Shown: in pieces, positions 29,215 through 38,476 of the stretch | How positions within the stretch are numbered: position 1 is the first letter of the stretch | Layout: each line of letters starts with the position of its first letter | Assembly: GCA_021287185.1 (NCBI GenBank) | Contig: JAJTAZ010000027.1 | Coordinates: forward strand, 1-64,000 | DNA: 64,000 nt | Source of the DNA: Burkholderiales bacterium | Lineage (GTDB): Bacteria > Pseudomonadota > Gammaproteobacteria > Burkholderiales > Burkholderiaceae | Direction: 5' to 3' | Notes under the pieces: model-generated | What the model saw: only the letters and a program-made list of their open reading frames with translations | Told to the model about the DNA's origin: nothing | The model's database searches: none | Made by a program: the position numbers and the translations under genes

Positions 29215-29712
29215 TTATGGAGTGGCTTTGAGGATGGTATTGAGTGTTGCGATTTGTTTGCCAAAATCGTTGCCCACCAACTCTTTGACCGTTGAATTGG
29301 CTGTGGCGTTTTGTATGCCTGATGACTGCAAGCGTGTGATTAAGGTCTGCTCATCGATTTTGCTGATTTGTGCCAATTGACTAATCGGTGCTTGTGCCAA
29401 GACATTAATCGGCGCAACAGGGCGACCACCGCCGTCTTTACTATCGCCCACATTGATAAAACTCAAAGCCAAAACAGCCGTGAACAAACCGATGACCGCT
29501 TTGCCTGTGACGTTATTAAACATATTCTTAAAGCCAAACCAATTGGTGGTGATGTGTAGGGCAGCAGCGATGACCATCGCCCAACCGAGCCATTCATGCG
29601 CGGTTTTGTTAAGCCCCGAATCCCAGTGAAAAAACATGAGTATCCCTGTGACTGCCATCAATACAAATGAACCTGCCATGAGCGGGGTAACCCATTGTCG
29701 TTTGAGTGCCAT
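29215..29712 (-). CDS. DUF4405-like membrane protein
   Basis: This 165-residue protein has three hydrophobic segments (about 11-27, 40-58 and 72-88) with conserved His in 'TAHEWLGW' and 'AALHITTNWFGF', the DUF4405 pattern that resembles a minimal b-type cytochrome/FdnI-like membrane domain. The last 75 residues form a soluble tail with two helical repeats ('ISQLAQISKIDEQTLITRL', 'VKELVGNDFGKQIATL'). The His residues may bind haem, which is inference. It lies between acrR and macA on the same strand; its link to efflux is unclear. Confidence 0.65.
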   Translation of the reverse strand: MALKRQWVTPLMAGSFVLMAVTGILMFFHWDSGLNKTAHEWLGWAMVIAAALHITTNWFGFKNMFNNVTGKAVIGLFTAVLALSFINVGDSKDGGGRPVAPINVLAQAPISQLAQISKIDEQTLITRLQSSGIQNATANSTVKELVGNDFGKQIATLNTILKATP

Positions 29713-29847
29713 TTTGACTTCCTTTCAGTGTGATTAAAATGAATGAAAGCATGATAAATGGGGCTTTTTGCTCATTTGTGTCGCGCGTGTAAAGAATTGT
29801 AAAGCCAGTCAGTTTGAGCAGTCAGGGCGCGCCTATGGTAGCTTTAA

Positions 29848-30489
29848 TCAGTCATGTGCATCACGTAAAAAAGGGCTGCTTTTTAGATTTTCAAAGCAAA
29901 TATCAATCAAGGTTGGCGCGTATTTTTGTAAATCAAAAGGTTCGGTTGCGCTTAACCACTTTACAGTCAATCCGTGCAGTGTTGCCGTCAGGGACAGCAG
30001 CGCCAGCTGACTGTTGAGATTTTTTGGCAGTACACCACGCTGTTTGCTTTCTTCAAAAATAGCCAGCAAGTGTTGATCCCAAACTTGGTGGTACTTTTGT
30101 ATCAAGTGAATGATGTTGCGGTTCTCATCGGTTTGTTCACAGCGCAGGTGCAAAATGGTGCTGAATTTTTTTAAATTGGGGTCGTGAGACAGTCTTTTGA
30201 AATGGTTGAGTATTCCTTCATGCACGAGTGACAATGGATTGTCGGTACACTTTGATTGCAAGGCTTGATCCAGTTGATGCTCGATATTGGCAAAATGCAC
30301 TTGAAAGAGTGCGTCAAACAAATCTTCTTTATTTTTGAAATGCCAATACAAAGCCCCACGGGTTACACCCGCCGCTTTGGCAATTTCATCCAATGAGGTA
30401 TGTGCTACCCCTCGATGATATAAAACCGTTAGTGCCGCTACCAATAAGTTGCAACGGGTTTGCTGGGCTTCTTCTTTGGTTTTTCGCAT
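29848..30489 (-). CDS. acrR: AcrR/TtgR-like TetR-family repressor
   Basis: This 213-residue repressor has a TetR helix-turn-helix, 'TSLDEIAKAAGVTRGALYWHFKNKEDLF', nearly the same as in E. coli AcrR, and a ligand-binding C-terminal domain ('QQTR' at the N-terminus and 'LTVKWL' near the end). AcrR represses acrAB and is released by drugs. Here acrAB lies 1.8 kb away, divergent, with a glycosyltransferase between. A matching palindrome at 31943-31966 supports the regulatory link. Confidence 0.87.
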   Translation of the reverse strand: MRKTKEEAQQTRCNLLVAALTVLYHRGVAHTSLDEIAKAAGVTRGALYWHFKNKEDLFDALFQVHFANIEHQLDQALQSKCTDNPLSLVHEGILNHFKRLSHDPNLKKFSTILHLRCEQTDENRNIIHLIQKYHQVWDQHLLAIFEESKQRGVLPKNLNSQLALLSLTATLHGLTVKWLSATEPFDLQKYAPTLIDICFENLKSSPFLRDAHD

Positions 30490-30544
30490 GGTGGTGAACA
30501 GATATTTTAAAAAGACAGTTGTGTTGGTGAGGTTTTTACAATAC

Positions 30545-31771
30545 CTACGATGTTGGCTTGAGTAGGCGTATCAATTTTTGTTGTTGGGTTTTTGTGGGTG
30601 GGTCTATTTGTTTAAGTGTCTTAATCTTTTGATACAGTTTTTGTTTTTCTTCAGCAGATTCTTGTTGAAGTTTGAATGACAGCAATACCAATGCACTGAG
30701 CAAAAAATGGTTCAAGCGAACATCGTATTCGGGTTCATTCAATAAATGCTTGCTTGCTTGGTACGCCACATCCCATTTATTGAGCACTAAAGCACTGCGC
30801 AACAGTGCGTTCCAACTGCCGTAGCGAAACACATTTTCATCAAACACGATGGTGTTGTTGACCTCGGGCCAAGGCAGTTGCGTACTTTTTAACGCACAGT
30901 CAAAAGCCAGTTGATGGCGTTTTTCAGCCAAAAAGTGCTCGGCTAAAATCACCAAGGATTCAGCATGCTGTGGTTGGTGGTCATAGGCATGCAGCCATGC
31001 TTGCACGGCATCTGCCGACCTACCGAGTTGCTGGTATAAATTGCCCAAAGCGATGAGACTGAATCGAATCGGTTCTGTGTGTTCGGTGCAATGGCTGATG
31101 TTGCGTTTGAACCATTCAATTGCCGTCTGCGGTTGACCTGCGTCACGATAAGATTGTGCGCAAAAATAGGCGTATTTCATTTTCAATAACCGCTTATCGG
31201 TCTGCTCATACGCCCGTGCCAATATTTGGGCATCGGACAGATAATCACGGTTTCTTGAGCCAAAGCGACCTGAAACCACCACATAATCGCCATGGATGAG
31301 GGTTTTTTGTGGAGCGGCTTGGCGCGATACAATCAATTCATGAATCACGCCTTCCCAATACCAAGAGCCGTCATTTTTCACCATCAATGAGCGACAATAT
31401 TGGCGTGCGCTGGGTGACTCGGTACACAATTTGAACGAGTAAGCATCACTGGTCAGAGTTTGCGGCAGTTCGGGTTGACCATGAAATCGGTCGTCTGCAT
31501 CGAAGAAGAACACATAATCACTCAGACCTTGCGCAGCATCCAAAGCCAGTTGACGGTTGTGGCCGAAATCTTGCCAAGCATGCTGAACGATTTGACCTGC
31601 GATGCCGCGTTTGTAAAAAAAATCCGTGATGATGGCGACGGTATCATCGGTTGAACCCGTATCGGCAATCACCCAATAATCAATCGGTATGTGTTCAAGA
31701 ATATTGTCTAATGTCTGCGCAATAATCGCGGCTTCATTTTTGACAATCATGTTCAAGCAAATGGTACTCAT
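30545..31771 (-). CDS. Family 2 glycosyltransferase with TPR-like C-terminal half
   Basis: This 408-residue protein has a GT-A domain starting 'TICLNMIVKNEAAIIAQTLDN' with 'IADTGSTDDT' and the metal-binding acidic motif in 'VFFFDADDRFHG'. From about residue 200 it becomes helical with TPR-like repeats ('RFSLIALGNLYQQLGRSADAVQAWLHAYDHQP'). Similar proteins glycosylate peptides or other acceptors. It lies 55 bp upstream of acrR on the same strand, an odd place for such a gene. The acceptor is unknown. Confidence 0.82.
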   Translation of the reverse strand: MSTICLNMIVKNEAAIIAQTLDNILEHIPIDYWVIADTGSTDDTVAIITDFFYKRGIAGQIVQHAWQDFGHNRQLALDAAQGLSDYVFFFDADDRFHGQPELPQTLTSDAYSFKLCTESPSARQYCRSLMVKNDGSWYWEGVIHELIVSRQAAPQKTLIHGDYVVVSGRFGSRNRDYLSDAQILARAYEQTDKRLLKMKYAYFCAQSYRDAGQPQTAIEWFKRNISHCTEHTEPIRFSLIALGNLYQQLGRSADAVQAWLHAYDHQPQHAESLVILAEHFLAEKRHQLAFDCALKSTQLPWPEVNNTIVFDENVFRYGSWNALLRSALVLNKWDVAYQASKHLLNEPEYDVRLNHFLLSALVLLSFKLQQESAEEKQKLYQKIKTLKQIDPPTKTQQQKLIRLLKPTS

Positions 31772-31942
31772 AGAAGGTTCAACTCTAAAAAAGCGGTGTT
31801 TTTAATGACGCAATGCGATTGGCAACCGCTGTTGTATGACACAGGCAAAAAATATGACACAAGCGCACGCATGGCAAAATACATCACGGCGCGTTTTCGT
31901 CATTTTGCCATCTTAACTGAGATGGCATCGTTTTTTGATAAA

Positions 31943-31975
31943 TATACATTCATGTTTGAATGTATAGTGTATAAT
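31943..31975 (+). promoter_or_regulatory. AcrR-type operator with adjacent -10 box
   Basis: TATACATTCA (31943-31952) and TGAATGTATA (31957-31966) are a perfect 10-bp inverted repeat with a 4-base centre. It strongly resembles the known E. coli AcrR box (an ATACATT...GAATGTAT palindrome). A TATAAT follows at 31970-31975; the -35 would fall inside the palindrome, so a bound repressor would block RNA polymerase. Confidence 0.65.
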
Positions 31976-32138
31976 GCCACATCCTGAGTCAGTGCACAAG
32001 CCATCTATTTGGGCTGTTAAAGATTAAACGGCTGATTCTTACGGATTATCAGTTTAATTGTCATTGACTGATATCGCCCACTGAGTTCAGACACAATCAA
32101 TTCACTGACAATGGTTTATAAGCAAGTCTGAAAAATAT

Positions 32139-32156
32139 GAACAATCGTTCTATAAT
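32139..32156 (+). promoter_or_regulatory. Second acrA promoter -10 with overlapping inverted repeat
   Basis: GAACAATCGTTC (32139-32150; arms GAAC and GTTC) directly abuts TATAAT (32151-32156). A weak -35 (CTGAAA, 32128-32133) is 17 bp upstream. The core ACAATCGTTCTA is identical to the element before macA, so both pumps may answer to one regulator. Confidence 0.45.
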
Positions 32157-32261
32157 TTGCCTCAGTGGGTTGGATCAATCTCGATTGGATGAGGAGATGA
32201 GGCATCATCACGTCATCTAATGAACAGGGTATATCGTCACAGTGTAGAACAGGACTAAACA

Positions 32262-33557
32262 ATGATACAAAAAATCATCAAAGCAAAATGCTCTTCCAAA
32301 ACCGCCCGCCATACTGGGTGTTCAAAAGCAATCACCATGGCAGCGGTGGCAACACTGATGCTTGTGACACTCAATGGTTGCAGTAAAAACAACCAAGAAG
32401 GTGCTCAAGCACCAGCCCCTGTTGTCGGGGTGGTGACGGTTGAACCAACCACCGTGACCTTAGACACCGAATTGTCGGGACGCCTGCAACCCATTCGTGA
32501 GGCACAGGTGGTGGCGCGCGCCACAGGTGTGGTGCAAAAACGTCTGTTTACTGAAGGCTCTTATGTCAAACAAGGACAACCCTTATTTCAAATAGACAAT
32601 GCACCGTATGTCGCTAATTTAGAAACCGCTCAAGCGAGTTTGGCAACCGCGCAAGCCAACCTGGCTAAGGCGAATGCAGACGTGACGCGCTATCGTCCTT
32701 TGGTTCAAGCCAATGCGATTAGCAAACAAGAGTTCGATGCCGCGATTGCACAACAGCGTTTGGCCAGTGCTCAAGTCAAAAGTGCCAATGCTGCGATTAA
32801 AACCGCGAAAATCAATGTCGGCTACGCCTACGTCACCGCACCGATTGCAGGACGCATTGGCAAAGCATTGGTGACTGAAGGTGCTTTGGTCAGTCAAACC
32901 ACGGGAACTCCTTTGGCTTTGATTCAGCAAACGGATAATTTATATGTTGATTTAAGCCAGTCCGCAGCAACGGTCTTAAAACTGCGTCAAGCCATGGCCA
33001 GTGGTCAACTGCAAACCATCGAGGGACAAGTGCCGGTCACGATTGTTTTAGAGGATGGCACCGAGTACTCTGAAAAAGGTCGTTTGTTGTTCACCGACTT
33101 GACTGTTGATGAAAACACAGGGCAAGTGAGTTTACGCGCTGAAATTCCCAACACCTCAAATTTATTGATGGCGGGAATGTATGTGCAAGTCAAAATTCCG
33201 CAAGCGCAGGTGGGCAACGCTGTCTTGATTCCACAACAGGCGGTCACCCGTGGCACGACGGGTGATACGGTGATGGTGGTCAATGCCGATGGCAGTTACG
33301 CGCCTAAAACCATTACAATTGCCCAGAGCCAAGGAAACAACTGGGTGGTCACGGGCGGCTTGAATGCAGGCGATCAAGTGATTGTCGATGGTATGGCGGC
33401 AGTGCAGATGATGGGAGCTAAAAAAGTTCAAGCCAAGCCTTGGCAGTCTGAGCCTGTGCAAAATCCAAATCAACCAGCACCAGCTCAGCAAGCACCTGCA
33501 ACCGAGCAAGGTAAAGCCCAATCAGATGGTTCTGCGCCATCCACTGAACAAAAATAA
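32262..33557 (+). CDS. acrA: RND efflux periplasmic adaptor, AcrA/MexA family
   Basis: This 431-residue lipoprotein (signal with lipobox 'VTLNGCSK') has the adaptor layout: 'VVARATGVVQKRLFTEGSYVKQGQPLFQID' lipoyl half, an alpha-hairpin of about 'LETAQASLATAQANLAKANADV', second lipoyl half 'VTAPIAGRIGKALVTEGALV' and beta-barrel with 'MYVQVKIP'. It connects AcrB and the outer-membrane channel in the periplasm. The 40-residue Gln/Pro/Ala-rich tail is longer than in E. coli AcrA. First gene of acrA-acrB-oprM (9 bp and 4 bp gaps). Confidence 0.94.
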   Translation: MIQKIIKAKCSSKTARHTGCSKAITMAAVATLMLVTLNGCSKNNQEGAQAPAPVVGVVTVEPTTVTLDTELSGRLQPIREAQVVARATGVVQKRLFTEGSYVKQGQPLFQIDNAPYVANLETAQASLATAQANLAKANADVTRYRPLVQANAISKQEFDAAIAQQRLASAQVKSANAAIKTAKINVGYAYVTAPIAGRIGKALVTEGALVSQTTGTPLALIQQTDNLYVDLSQSAATVLKLRQAMASGQLQTIEGQVPVTIVLEDGTEYSEKGRLLFTDLTVDENTGQVSLRAEIPNTSNLLMAGMYVQVKIPQAQVGNAVLIPQQAVTRGTTGDTVMVVNADGSYAPKTITIAQSQGNNWVVTGGLNAGDQVIVDGMAAVQMMGAKKVQAKPWQSEPVQNPNQPAPAQQAPATEQGKAQSDGSAPSTEQK

Positions 33558-33566
33558 GGGGATTTC

Positions 33567-36500
33567 ATGGCTAAGTTTTTTATTGATCGCCCAATTTTTG
33601 CTTGGGTGGTGGCGATTTTCATCGTGCTTGCGGGGATGGTCTCGATTAAGTTTTTGCCAATATCGCAATACCCACAGGTTGCCCCCCCGACCATCACATT
33701 AACCGCCGTCTATGCGGGTGCAGATGCGCAAACCTTAGAGGACAGCGTGCTGTCCATCATTGAACGCGAAATGAATGGCTTGGAAGGCTTGGACTATATG
33801 GAAGCCAAAGCCTTGTCCAATGGCACGGGTACATTGACTTTGACTTTTAAAACGGGCACGAACGATGATTTGGCACAAGTGGATGTACAAAATCGCTTGT
33901 CACGCGCTGAGTCTCGATTGCCGAGTGCGGTCAAACAAACGGGGATTCAAGTTGCCAAAGCCAACTCCAACTTCTTGATGGTGGCGATGTTTTCTGCGGA
34001 CGATCCGAATGTGGATTTGAGCACAGTCAGTGATTATGTGGCACGCAATGTTCAACCTGAATTGCAACGATTGGCGGGCATCGGTGGTGTCCAATTGTTC
34101 GGTGCTGAGCGCGCGATGCGCATTTGGATTGACGCGAATAAACTGCGCAGTTTGAATTTAACCGCCACCGATGTCAGTGCCGCGATTGCGGCGCAAAATG
34201 CACAAGTATCTGCGGGGAGTTTGGGTGATTTACCCAACAGCAATGGTCAAACCATCTCCGCCACGATTACTGTGCCAGGGCAACTCAAATCCACCGATGA
34301 TTTTAAAAAAATCGTCTTGCGTGCCAACACCGATGGCTCGGTGGTGCGATTACAAGACGTGGCGCAAGTCGAATTGGGTGCGCAAACCTATGACACTTCA
34401 GCGCGTTTAAATGGCAAACCTGCAGTGGGCTTGGGTTTGCAATTAACCAGTGACGGCAACGCTTTGGCTGCTTCCCAATTGGTTAAAGAAAAATTGGCGG
34501 CATTGCAACCATTTTTTCCTGCAGGAGTGTCTTGGAAAGTACCTTATGACAGTTCAAACTTCGTTAAAATTTCGATTGAAAAAGTTGTAAAAACTTTATT
34601 AGAAGCGATGCTTCTGGTATTTTTGGTGATGTTCTTGTTCTTGCAAAACATTCGCTATACTTTGATTCCAACCATTGTGGTGCCGATTGCATTGTTGGGA
34701 ACGTTTGCTGTGATGTACAGCGTGGGCATGTCCATCAACGTATTGTCGATGTTCGCGATGGTCCTGGTCATCGGGATTGTGGTCGATGATGCGATTGTCG
34801 TGGTCGAAAACGTCGAGCGAATTATGGCGGAGGAAAAACTCTCGCCATTAGAAGCCACGCGCAAAGCCATGTCGCAGATTTCGGGTGCGGTGATTGGGAT
34901 TACCGTGGTGTTGATTGCGGTATTTATTCCGATGGCGTTTTTCTCAGGCGCGACGGGCAATATTTATCGCCAATTCTCGGTGGTGATGGCTGTATCCATC
35001 GCATTTTCGGCGTTTTTAGCCCTGTCTTTAACGCCCGCTTTATGCGCCACTTTGCTCAAACCGATTACCGAAGACCACCACGAAAAGAAAGGTTTTTTTG
35101 GCTGGTTCAATCAAAAATTCACCAAGGGTGCCAAACGTTATGAGACCCATGTCGGACGCTTGTTGCGCCGTGGTTCGCGCGTACTGATGGTATATGTGGC
35201 TTTGATTGTGGTGGCGGTATTGGTGATGATGCGTTTGCCCACCTCGTTTTTACCGACCGAAGATCAAGGCTATGCAATTGCCACAATCCAATTGCCACCT
35301 GGCGCGACACAAGAACGAACGTTTAAAACCATCGGCATGATGGAGCAGTTCGCGATGAAACAACCTGAAGTTGAAAATGTCATCGCGATTGCAGGCTTTA
35401 GTTTCACAGGGCAAGGGCAAAATATGGGGCTGAGTTTTATTCCGCTCAAAGACTGGTCTGAACGCACCGCCGCAGGCTCAGATGCCACCGCAGTCGCAGG
35501 CAAAATCACGGGCGCGATGATGCAACAGGTGCGCGACGGTTTTATTTTTGCGCTAACCCCGCCGCCGATTCCTGAATTGGGCAGCAGTTCGGGTTTTACC
35601 TTCCGTTTGCAGGACAGGAGCGGTAAAGGGCATGAGGCTTTGCTGGCGGCACGCAATCAATTGTTGGGTATGACCCGACAAAGCAAGGTTTTGACCCAAG
35701 TACGTCCAGACGGCATGGAAGACGCGCCGCAATTGCGCTTGGAGGTCAATCGTGATGCCGCCAATGCGCAAGGTGTGAGTTTCTCGAGTATTGCTGGCGT
35801 TTTGTCCACCGCGCTGGGTTCGAGTTACGTCAATGACTTTCCGAACAAAGGTCGCTTGCAGCGGGTCATCGTGCAAGCGGATGTCAAAGACCGCATGCAG
35901 CCTGAAGACATTTTGAATTTAACCGTGAATAACAACCGTGGCGTTGCCGTACCGCTCTCGAGCATCGCGAGCACCTCATGGGTTACCGGTCCGATGCAAA
36001 CCATACGCTACAACGGTTATTCTGCGATGTCGATTACGGGCAGCGCAGCACCTGGGCACAGTACGGGTGAGGCGATGGCAGAGATGGAAAAATTGGCCGC
36101 ACAGTTGCCAGAAGGGTTTGGCTTTGAATGGACGGGGCAGTCCAAAGAAGAAAAAGCATCAGGCTCACAATCGGTGATTTTGTATGCCTTCTCGATTTTA
36201 GCGGTGTTTTTGTGTTTGGCGGCATTGTACGAAAGTTGGAGCATTCCATTGGCGGTGATTTTGGTCGTGCCCTTGGGCTTGCTCGGTGTGGTGTTGGGTA
36301 CCTGGGGGCGCGGTTTGTCCAATGACGTGTATTTCCAAGTTGGTTTGATTACGGTGATTGGTTTGTCCGCGAAAAACGCAATTTTGATTGTCGAATTTGC
36401 CAAAGACTTGCAAGCACAAGGTAAAAACGCGTTTGAGGCAGCACTCGCGGCAGCACACTTGCGTTTTCGTCCGATTATCATGACTTCGTTGGCGTTCATC

Positions 36501-36842
36501 ATGGGGGTTGTGCCTTTGTATTTCTCTTCGGGCGCAAGTTCTGCCAGCCAACGGGCAATCGGTACCAGCGTATTTTGGGGTATGTTGGTGGGAACCTTCT
36601 TGTCGGTATTTTTTGTACCGATGTTCTATACCGCGGTGCGCTCGTGGTTTAAAGACACTGAACGGCAAAAAGAACGCTTCCACGAACACGCTGTGGCTGC
36701 GGGCATGACTGCGGATGTGGTCGAAAAATACGTCCATGATGCTGAGGATGGCTTGAGCGAACAAGAGCGCGAAGCCCTACATCATGCGGGCGAACAATCG
36801 CCAACCGCATCGCCCAATCATAATAAAACGCATGAAGGATAG
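33567..36842 (+). CDS. acrB: RND multidrug efflux pump, AcrB/MexB family (HAE1)
   Basis: This proton-driven inner-membrane trimer of 1091 residues expels hydrophobic drugs. It starts with 'MAKFFIDRPIFAWVVAIFI', has twelve transmembrane segments in two halves and the proton-relay Asp pair in 'VIGIVVDDAIVVVENVER'; the second-half 'GLSAKNAILIVEFAKD' contains the relay Lys. Hairpin and porter domains follow the AcrB pattern. The C-terminal tail is about 40 residues longer than in E. coli AcrB and charged. Repressed, presumably, by the AcrR-like protein. Confidence 0.96.
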   Translation: MAKFFIDRPIFAWVVAIFIVLAGMVSIKFLPISQYPQVAPPTITLTAVYAGADAQTLEDSVLSIIEREMNGLEGLDYMEAKALSNGTGTLTLTFKTGTNDDLAQVDVQNRLSRAESRLPSAVKQTGIQVAKANSNFLMVAMFSADDPNVDLSTVSDYVARNVQPELQRLAGIGGVQLFGAERAMRIWIDANKLRSLNLTATDVSAAIAAQNAQVSAGSLGDLPNSNGQTISATITVPGQLKSTDDFKKIVLRANTDGSVVRLQDVAQVELGAQTYDTSARLNGKPAVGLGLQLTSDGNALAASQLVKEKLAALQPFFPAGVSWKVPYDSSNFVKISIEKVVKTLLEAMLLVFLVMFLFLQNIRYTLIPTIVVPIALLGTFAVMYSVGMSINVLSMFAMVLVIGIVVDDAIVVVENVERIMAEEKLSPLEATRKAMSQISGAVIGITVVLIAVFIPMAFFSGATGNIYRQFSVVMAVSIAFSAFLALSLTPALCATLLKPITEDHHEKKGFFGWFNQKFTKGAKRYETHVGRLLRRGSRVLMVYVALIVVAVLVMMRLPTSFLPTEDQGYAIATIQLPPGATQERTFKTIGMMEQFAMKQPEVENVIAIAGFSFTGQGQNMGLSFIPLKDWSERTAAGSDATAVAGKITGAMMQQVRDGFIFALTPPPIPELGSSSGFTFRLQDRSGKGHEALLAARNQLLGMTRQSKVLTQVRPDGMEDAPQLRLEVNRDAANAQGVSFSSIAGVLSTALGSSYVNDFPNKGRLQRVIVQADVKDRMQPEDILNLTVNNNRGVAVPLSSIASTSWVTGPMQTIRYNGYSAMSITGSAAPGHSTGEAMAEMEKLAAQLPEGFGFEWTGQSKEEKASGSQSVILYAFSILAVFLCLAALYESWSIPLAVILVVPLGLLGVVLGTWGRGLSNDVYFQVGLITVIGLSAKNAILIVEFAKDLQAQGKNAFEAALAAAHLRFRPIIMTSLAFIMGVVPLYFSSGASSASQRAIGTSVFWGMLVGTFLSVFFVPMFYTAVRSWFKDTERQKERFHEHAVAAGMTADVVEKYVHDAEDGLSEQEREALHHAGEQSPTASPNHNKTHEG

Positions 36843-36846
36843 GGAT

Positions 36847-38301
36847 ATGTCTAACCGATATAAACAACACAAACTCATTCCATTGACGTGGGCGACACTG
36901 GCTCTGCTGTCTGCCTGTTCGATGGCACCAAGGTATCAACAGCCCACCGTGCCTTTGGCTCCTGAATTTCCGTCCAGCAGCGTCGTCAGCACGGCACCGA
37001 CCAGCGAGCAGTGGAACGTTTCAGCGGCCAAAGATTTGGGTTGGCGAGAGTACTTTGCAGATGAGCGTTTGCAGCGACTGATTGAATTGGCTTTAGCCAA
37101 TAATAAAGATTTACGTGTCGCGGCATTGAATGTGGAAACGGTACGGGCGCAGTACGCCATCGCACGAGCAGACCGCCTACCCGCAATTGGCGCGACAGGC
37201 AGCGCGACCAAAGCGCGCGTGGCAGAGGATTTGAGCAATGCTGGGCGCAGTTATATCACCGAGTCGTACAACGTTGGTTTGGGGGTTGCTTCATTTGAAT
37301 TGGATTTGTTCGGTCGGGTGAAAAGCCTGTCGGACAATGCTTTGAACCAATATTTCGCGCAGGAGCAAGCACGCGATGCGACCCAAATCAGTTTGGTCGC
37401 CACCGTTGCCAAGGCGTATTTTGCCGAGCGTACCGCGCAAGCGAATATGGATTTATCGACGCGCGTCTTGCAGTCGCGTGAAGAAAGCAAACGTTTGACC
37501 GATTTGAAATTCAAAGCAGGGGTGATTTCAGCGGTTGAAGTCAACGAAGCGGTGACGCAAATCGAAACCGCGCGTGCGGATTACGCGGCCGCCGAGCGTG
37601 CTCGCGAGCAGGCACGCAATGCCTTGGCATTGTTGATTGCCCAGCCTTTGCCTGCTGATTTACCCGAACAAGCACCATTATCAGCACAATTTGCCAATCG
37701 TGAATTGCCTGTCGGTTTGCTATCGGATGTGCTGTTGCAACGTCCTGACATCCAACAGGCAGAGTTTGCACTAAAAGCCGCCAATGCCAATATCGGTGCG
37801 GCGCGCGCGGCGTTTTTCCCACGCATCACTTTAATCGGTAGTGTCGGCAGCGGCAGCACAGAACTGAGTGGTTTGTTTGCAGGCGGCAATTCAACGTGGA
37901 ATTTCGCACCACAGGTGAGCCTGCCGATTTTTGCTTGGGGAAAAAACAAAGCCAACTTAGACGTGGCCGAGTTGCGTAAAAATACTGCGATTGTGCAGTA
38001 TGAGCAAGCGGTTCAATCCGCATTTCGTGATGTCGCAGATGCCATGGTGGCGCGTCGAACCTTGCAACAGCAATACCTCGCGCAACAACACAGCGATCAA
38101 GCCATGGCAGAGCGTTATCGTTTGGTTAAAATGCGTTTTGACCACGGTGTGTCCAGTTCGCTCGAATTACTGGATGCCGAGCGTTCGAGTTATACCTCGC
38201 AGCAGGCTTTGTTGCGTACCCAACAAACTTTGTTAGAAAATCGCGCAGATGTGTATAAAGTCTTGGGCGGTGGTCTGGTTTCAAAAAATTTGGCAAACTG
38301 A
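36847..38301 (+). CDS. Outer-membrane efflux lipoprotein, OprM/NodT family
   Basis: This 484-residue channel protein completes the AcrAB-OprM-type tripartite pump. The lipobox is in 'LLSACSMAP' and typical OprM sequences follow: 'WREYFADERLQRLIELALANNKDLRVA', 'VASFELDLFGRVKSLSD', 'QRPDIQQAEFALKAANANIGAARAAFFP' (partly shared with the MacAB partner). I chose ATG 36847 with AAGGATAGGG before it; the frame extends to 36784 within acrB. It is the second NodT-type lipoprotein in the window. Confidence 0.94.
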   Translation: MSNRYKQHKLIPLTWATLALLSACSMAPRYQQPTVPLAPEFPSSSVVSTAPTSEQWNVSAAKDLGWREYFADERLQRLIELALANNKDLRVAALNVETVRAQYAIARADRLPAIGATGSATKARVAEDLSNAGRSYITESYNVGLGVASFELDLFGRVKSLSDNALNQYFAQEQARDATQISLVATVAKAYFAERTAQANMDLSTRVLQSREESKRLTDLKFKAGVISAVEVNEAVTQIETARADYAAAERAREQARNALALLIAQPLPADLPEQAPLSAQFANRELPVGLLSDVLLQRPDIQQAEFALKAANANIGAARAAFFPRITLIGSVGSGSTELSGLFAGGNSTWNFAPQVSLPIFAWGKNKANLDVAELRKNTAIVQYEQAVQSAFRDVADAMVARRTLQQQYLAQQHSDQAMAERYRLVKMRFDHGVSSSLELLDAERSSYTSQQALLRTQQTLLENRADVYKVLGGGLVSKNLAN

Positions 38302-38355
38302 GCACTGGCTCATCTTGATTGAATTTTGGTCAAGAATTTTGGCAAAAAAATAAAA

Positions 38356-38367
38356 GAACGGTCGTTC
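38356..38367 (+). promoter_or_regulatory. TetR-type operator candidate upstream of the ETF-QO gene
   Basis: GAACGGTCGTTC is a perfect inverted repeat (arms GAACG and CGTTC around GT), a shape common to TetR-family regulators of fatty-acid and phenylacetate degradation. It lies 110 bp before the start codon and about 30 bp before a TAATAT (38398-38403) that may be the -10 box. A related site (GAACGACCGT) precedes fabH at 62497. Confidence 0.5.
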
Positions 38368-38476
38368 ATTTTTGGTTCTCTTTTTTTTGGATTGTGGTAA
38401 TATACGAGCCTATTTCATACGTGAACCAAAGGCTGTTTTGGTTTTTTGTTGGTATTACATTTTTTAGGAGAACCCC

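Larger units (their letters stand above)
31772..32261. other. 490-bp divergent control region between the glycosyltransferase and acrA
   Basis: No credible gene is present. The region holds an AcrR-like palindrome with a TATAAT next to it (31943-31975) and, 170 bp further, a second TATAAT overlapped by GAACAATCGTTC (32139-32156). The acrA start is 106 bp after the latter. The segment 31977-32138 holds nothing else that I recognise. Confidence 0.6.
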
